16,394 nt of DNA. Source: an uncultured Lysobacter sp. GTDB taxonomy: Bacteria > Pseudomonadota > Gammaproteobacteria > Xanthomonadales > Xanthomonadaceae. This document shows positions 15,911-16,394 of this stretch, one piece after another. The notes under the pieces are model-generated. The model made no database searches and had not been told where the DNA came from. It worked only from the letters and a program-made list of their open reading frames with translations. The stretch is from contig CADCUA010000252.1 of assembly GCA_902805755.1 (NCBI GenBank), forward strand, positions 1-16,394, written 5' to 3'. The translations under genes and the position numbers were made by a program. Positions within the stretch are counted from its first letter, which is position 1. Every line of letters starts with the position of its first letter.

Positions 15911-16031
15911 GGTTCATACCGGTAATCGCGCCGCGTCGGATGCGTCCTGAGGCAACGGCAAGCACGCAACACGCGTACTGAGCCGCCATCGGCCGCGTGC
16001 CCCAGGCCGGGCAGGCCTGCATCAGCGCGGC

Positions 16032-16394
16032 TCAGATGGCTGCGAACTCGATCCCGGCGGTCGCATCCAGCACCCCGGCCATATCCTCGACCGACAGCAC
16101 GCCGCCCACGTCGAGCACGATCGCGAACCCGCTTTCCAGCAGCGCCATGCCACTGATGAACTCGGCGCGGATGCGCGCGCCGAACGCTGGCGGCGGCTCG
16201 ATCGCGGACGCCGGAATCTCCAGCACTTCGCTCACCGCGTCGACGGTCACGCCGATGTCGTGCCAGCCCTGGTCATCGCACACTTCCATGATCACCACGC
16301 AGGTGCGGCGCGTCAGCGGCGTCGGCGGCCTGCCGAAGCGCACCGACAGGTCGATCACCGGCACCACCGCCCCGCGCAGGTTGATCACCCCGCG
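16032..16394 (-). CDS. cheW: Second CheW coupling protein (partial, N-terminus outside window)
   Basis: The last 120 residues of a CheW-type protein read leftward from the window edge. They begin RGVINLRGAVVPVIDL, the central CheW strand, so roughly the first third of the protein is missing. The later GVTVDAVSEVLEIP and RIRAEFISGMAL segments and the C-terminal VLDVGGVLSVEDM helix fit CheW. It differs clearly from the CheW at 2988-3482, so it is not a recent duplicate. It converges on the kinase gene, with about 120 non-coding bases between them. An adjacent receptor or further che genes upstream of it, outside the window, would be expected. Confidence 0.9.
   Translation of the reverse strand, partial: RGVINLRGAVVPVIDLSVRFGRPPTPLTRRTCVVIMEVCDDQGWHDIGVTVDAVSEVLEIPASAIEPPPAFGARIRAEFISGMALLESGFAIVLDVGGVLSVEDMAGVLDATAGIEFAAI

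Noticed and set aside
16003..16019. Short hairpin CAGGCC/GGCCTG between the converging kinase and CheW genes
   Set aside because: The stem is only six pairs and lacks a T tract on either side, so it is not a supported terminator.

Overview
The window is a GC-rich, densely packed chemotaxis locus. Protein style, codon use and gene order point to a flagellated gammaproteobacterium of the Lysobacterales (Xanthomonadaceae; Lysobacter-like). This is judged by eye, with no database search. The core genes occur in the order cheY-cheA-cheW-receptor-cheR-cheD-cheB. The receptor's signalling domain closely resembles E. coli Tsr/Tar (36-heptad, F7-type class).

Layout. (1) 102-3540: an operon of a STAS-domain protein, CheY, CheA and CheW. 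It starts at a near-perfect flagellar sigma-28 (FliA) promoter and ends at a clear intrinsic terminator. (2) 3541-3774: no gene seen. (3) 3775-4281, minus strand: a small secreted TonB C-terminal-domain protein with its own sigma-28-like promoter and terminator. (4) 4405-11987: a second operon from a sigma-28-like promoter. It encodes a large receptor with a tandem HAMP array and an NWQEF tail, a GAF-PAS-GGDEF-EAL cyclic-di-GMP enzyme, CheR, CheD and CheB, the last four with overlapping or closely spaced ends. (5) 12044-13277: a membrane-hairpin protein with a receptor-type signalling core, preceded by another sigma-28-like promoter. (6) 13372-15910: two histidine kinases without a response regulator. 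(7) 16032-16394, minus strand: the C-terminal part of a second CheW.

How it fits together. The receptor would signal through CheW to CheA, which phosphorylates CheY and CheB. CheR, CheB and CheD adjust receptor methylation and amidation. No cheZ, cheC or cheX is present. The protein in region 5 carries a CheZ-like phosphatase signature (FEDIATQ, D312/Q316) about 75 residues before a C-terminal VELF, and CheD also ends in VELF. The most interesting hypothesis is that this protein is a receptor-core/CheZ-like hybrid supplying CheY-P phosphatase activity at the array. The second standout is a shared promoter architecture (TMAAG, 14 bases, GCCGWT) in front of four transcription units, including the TonB-like gene, which would put all of them in the flagellar regulon.
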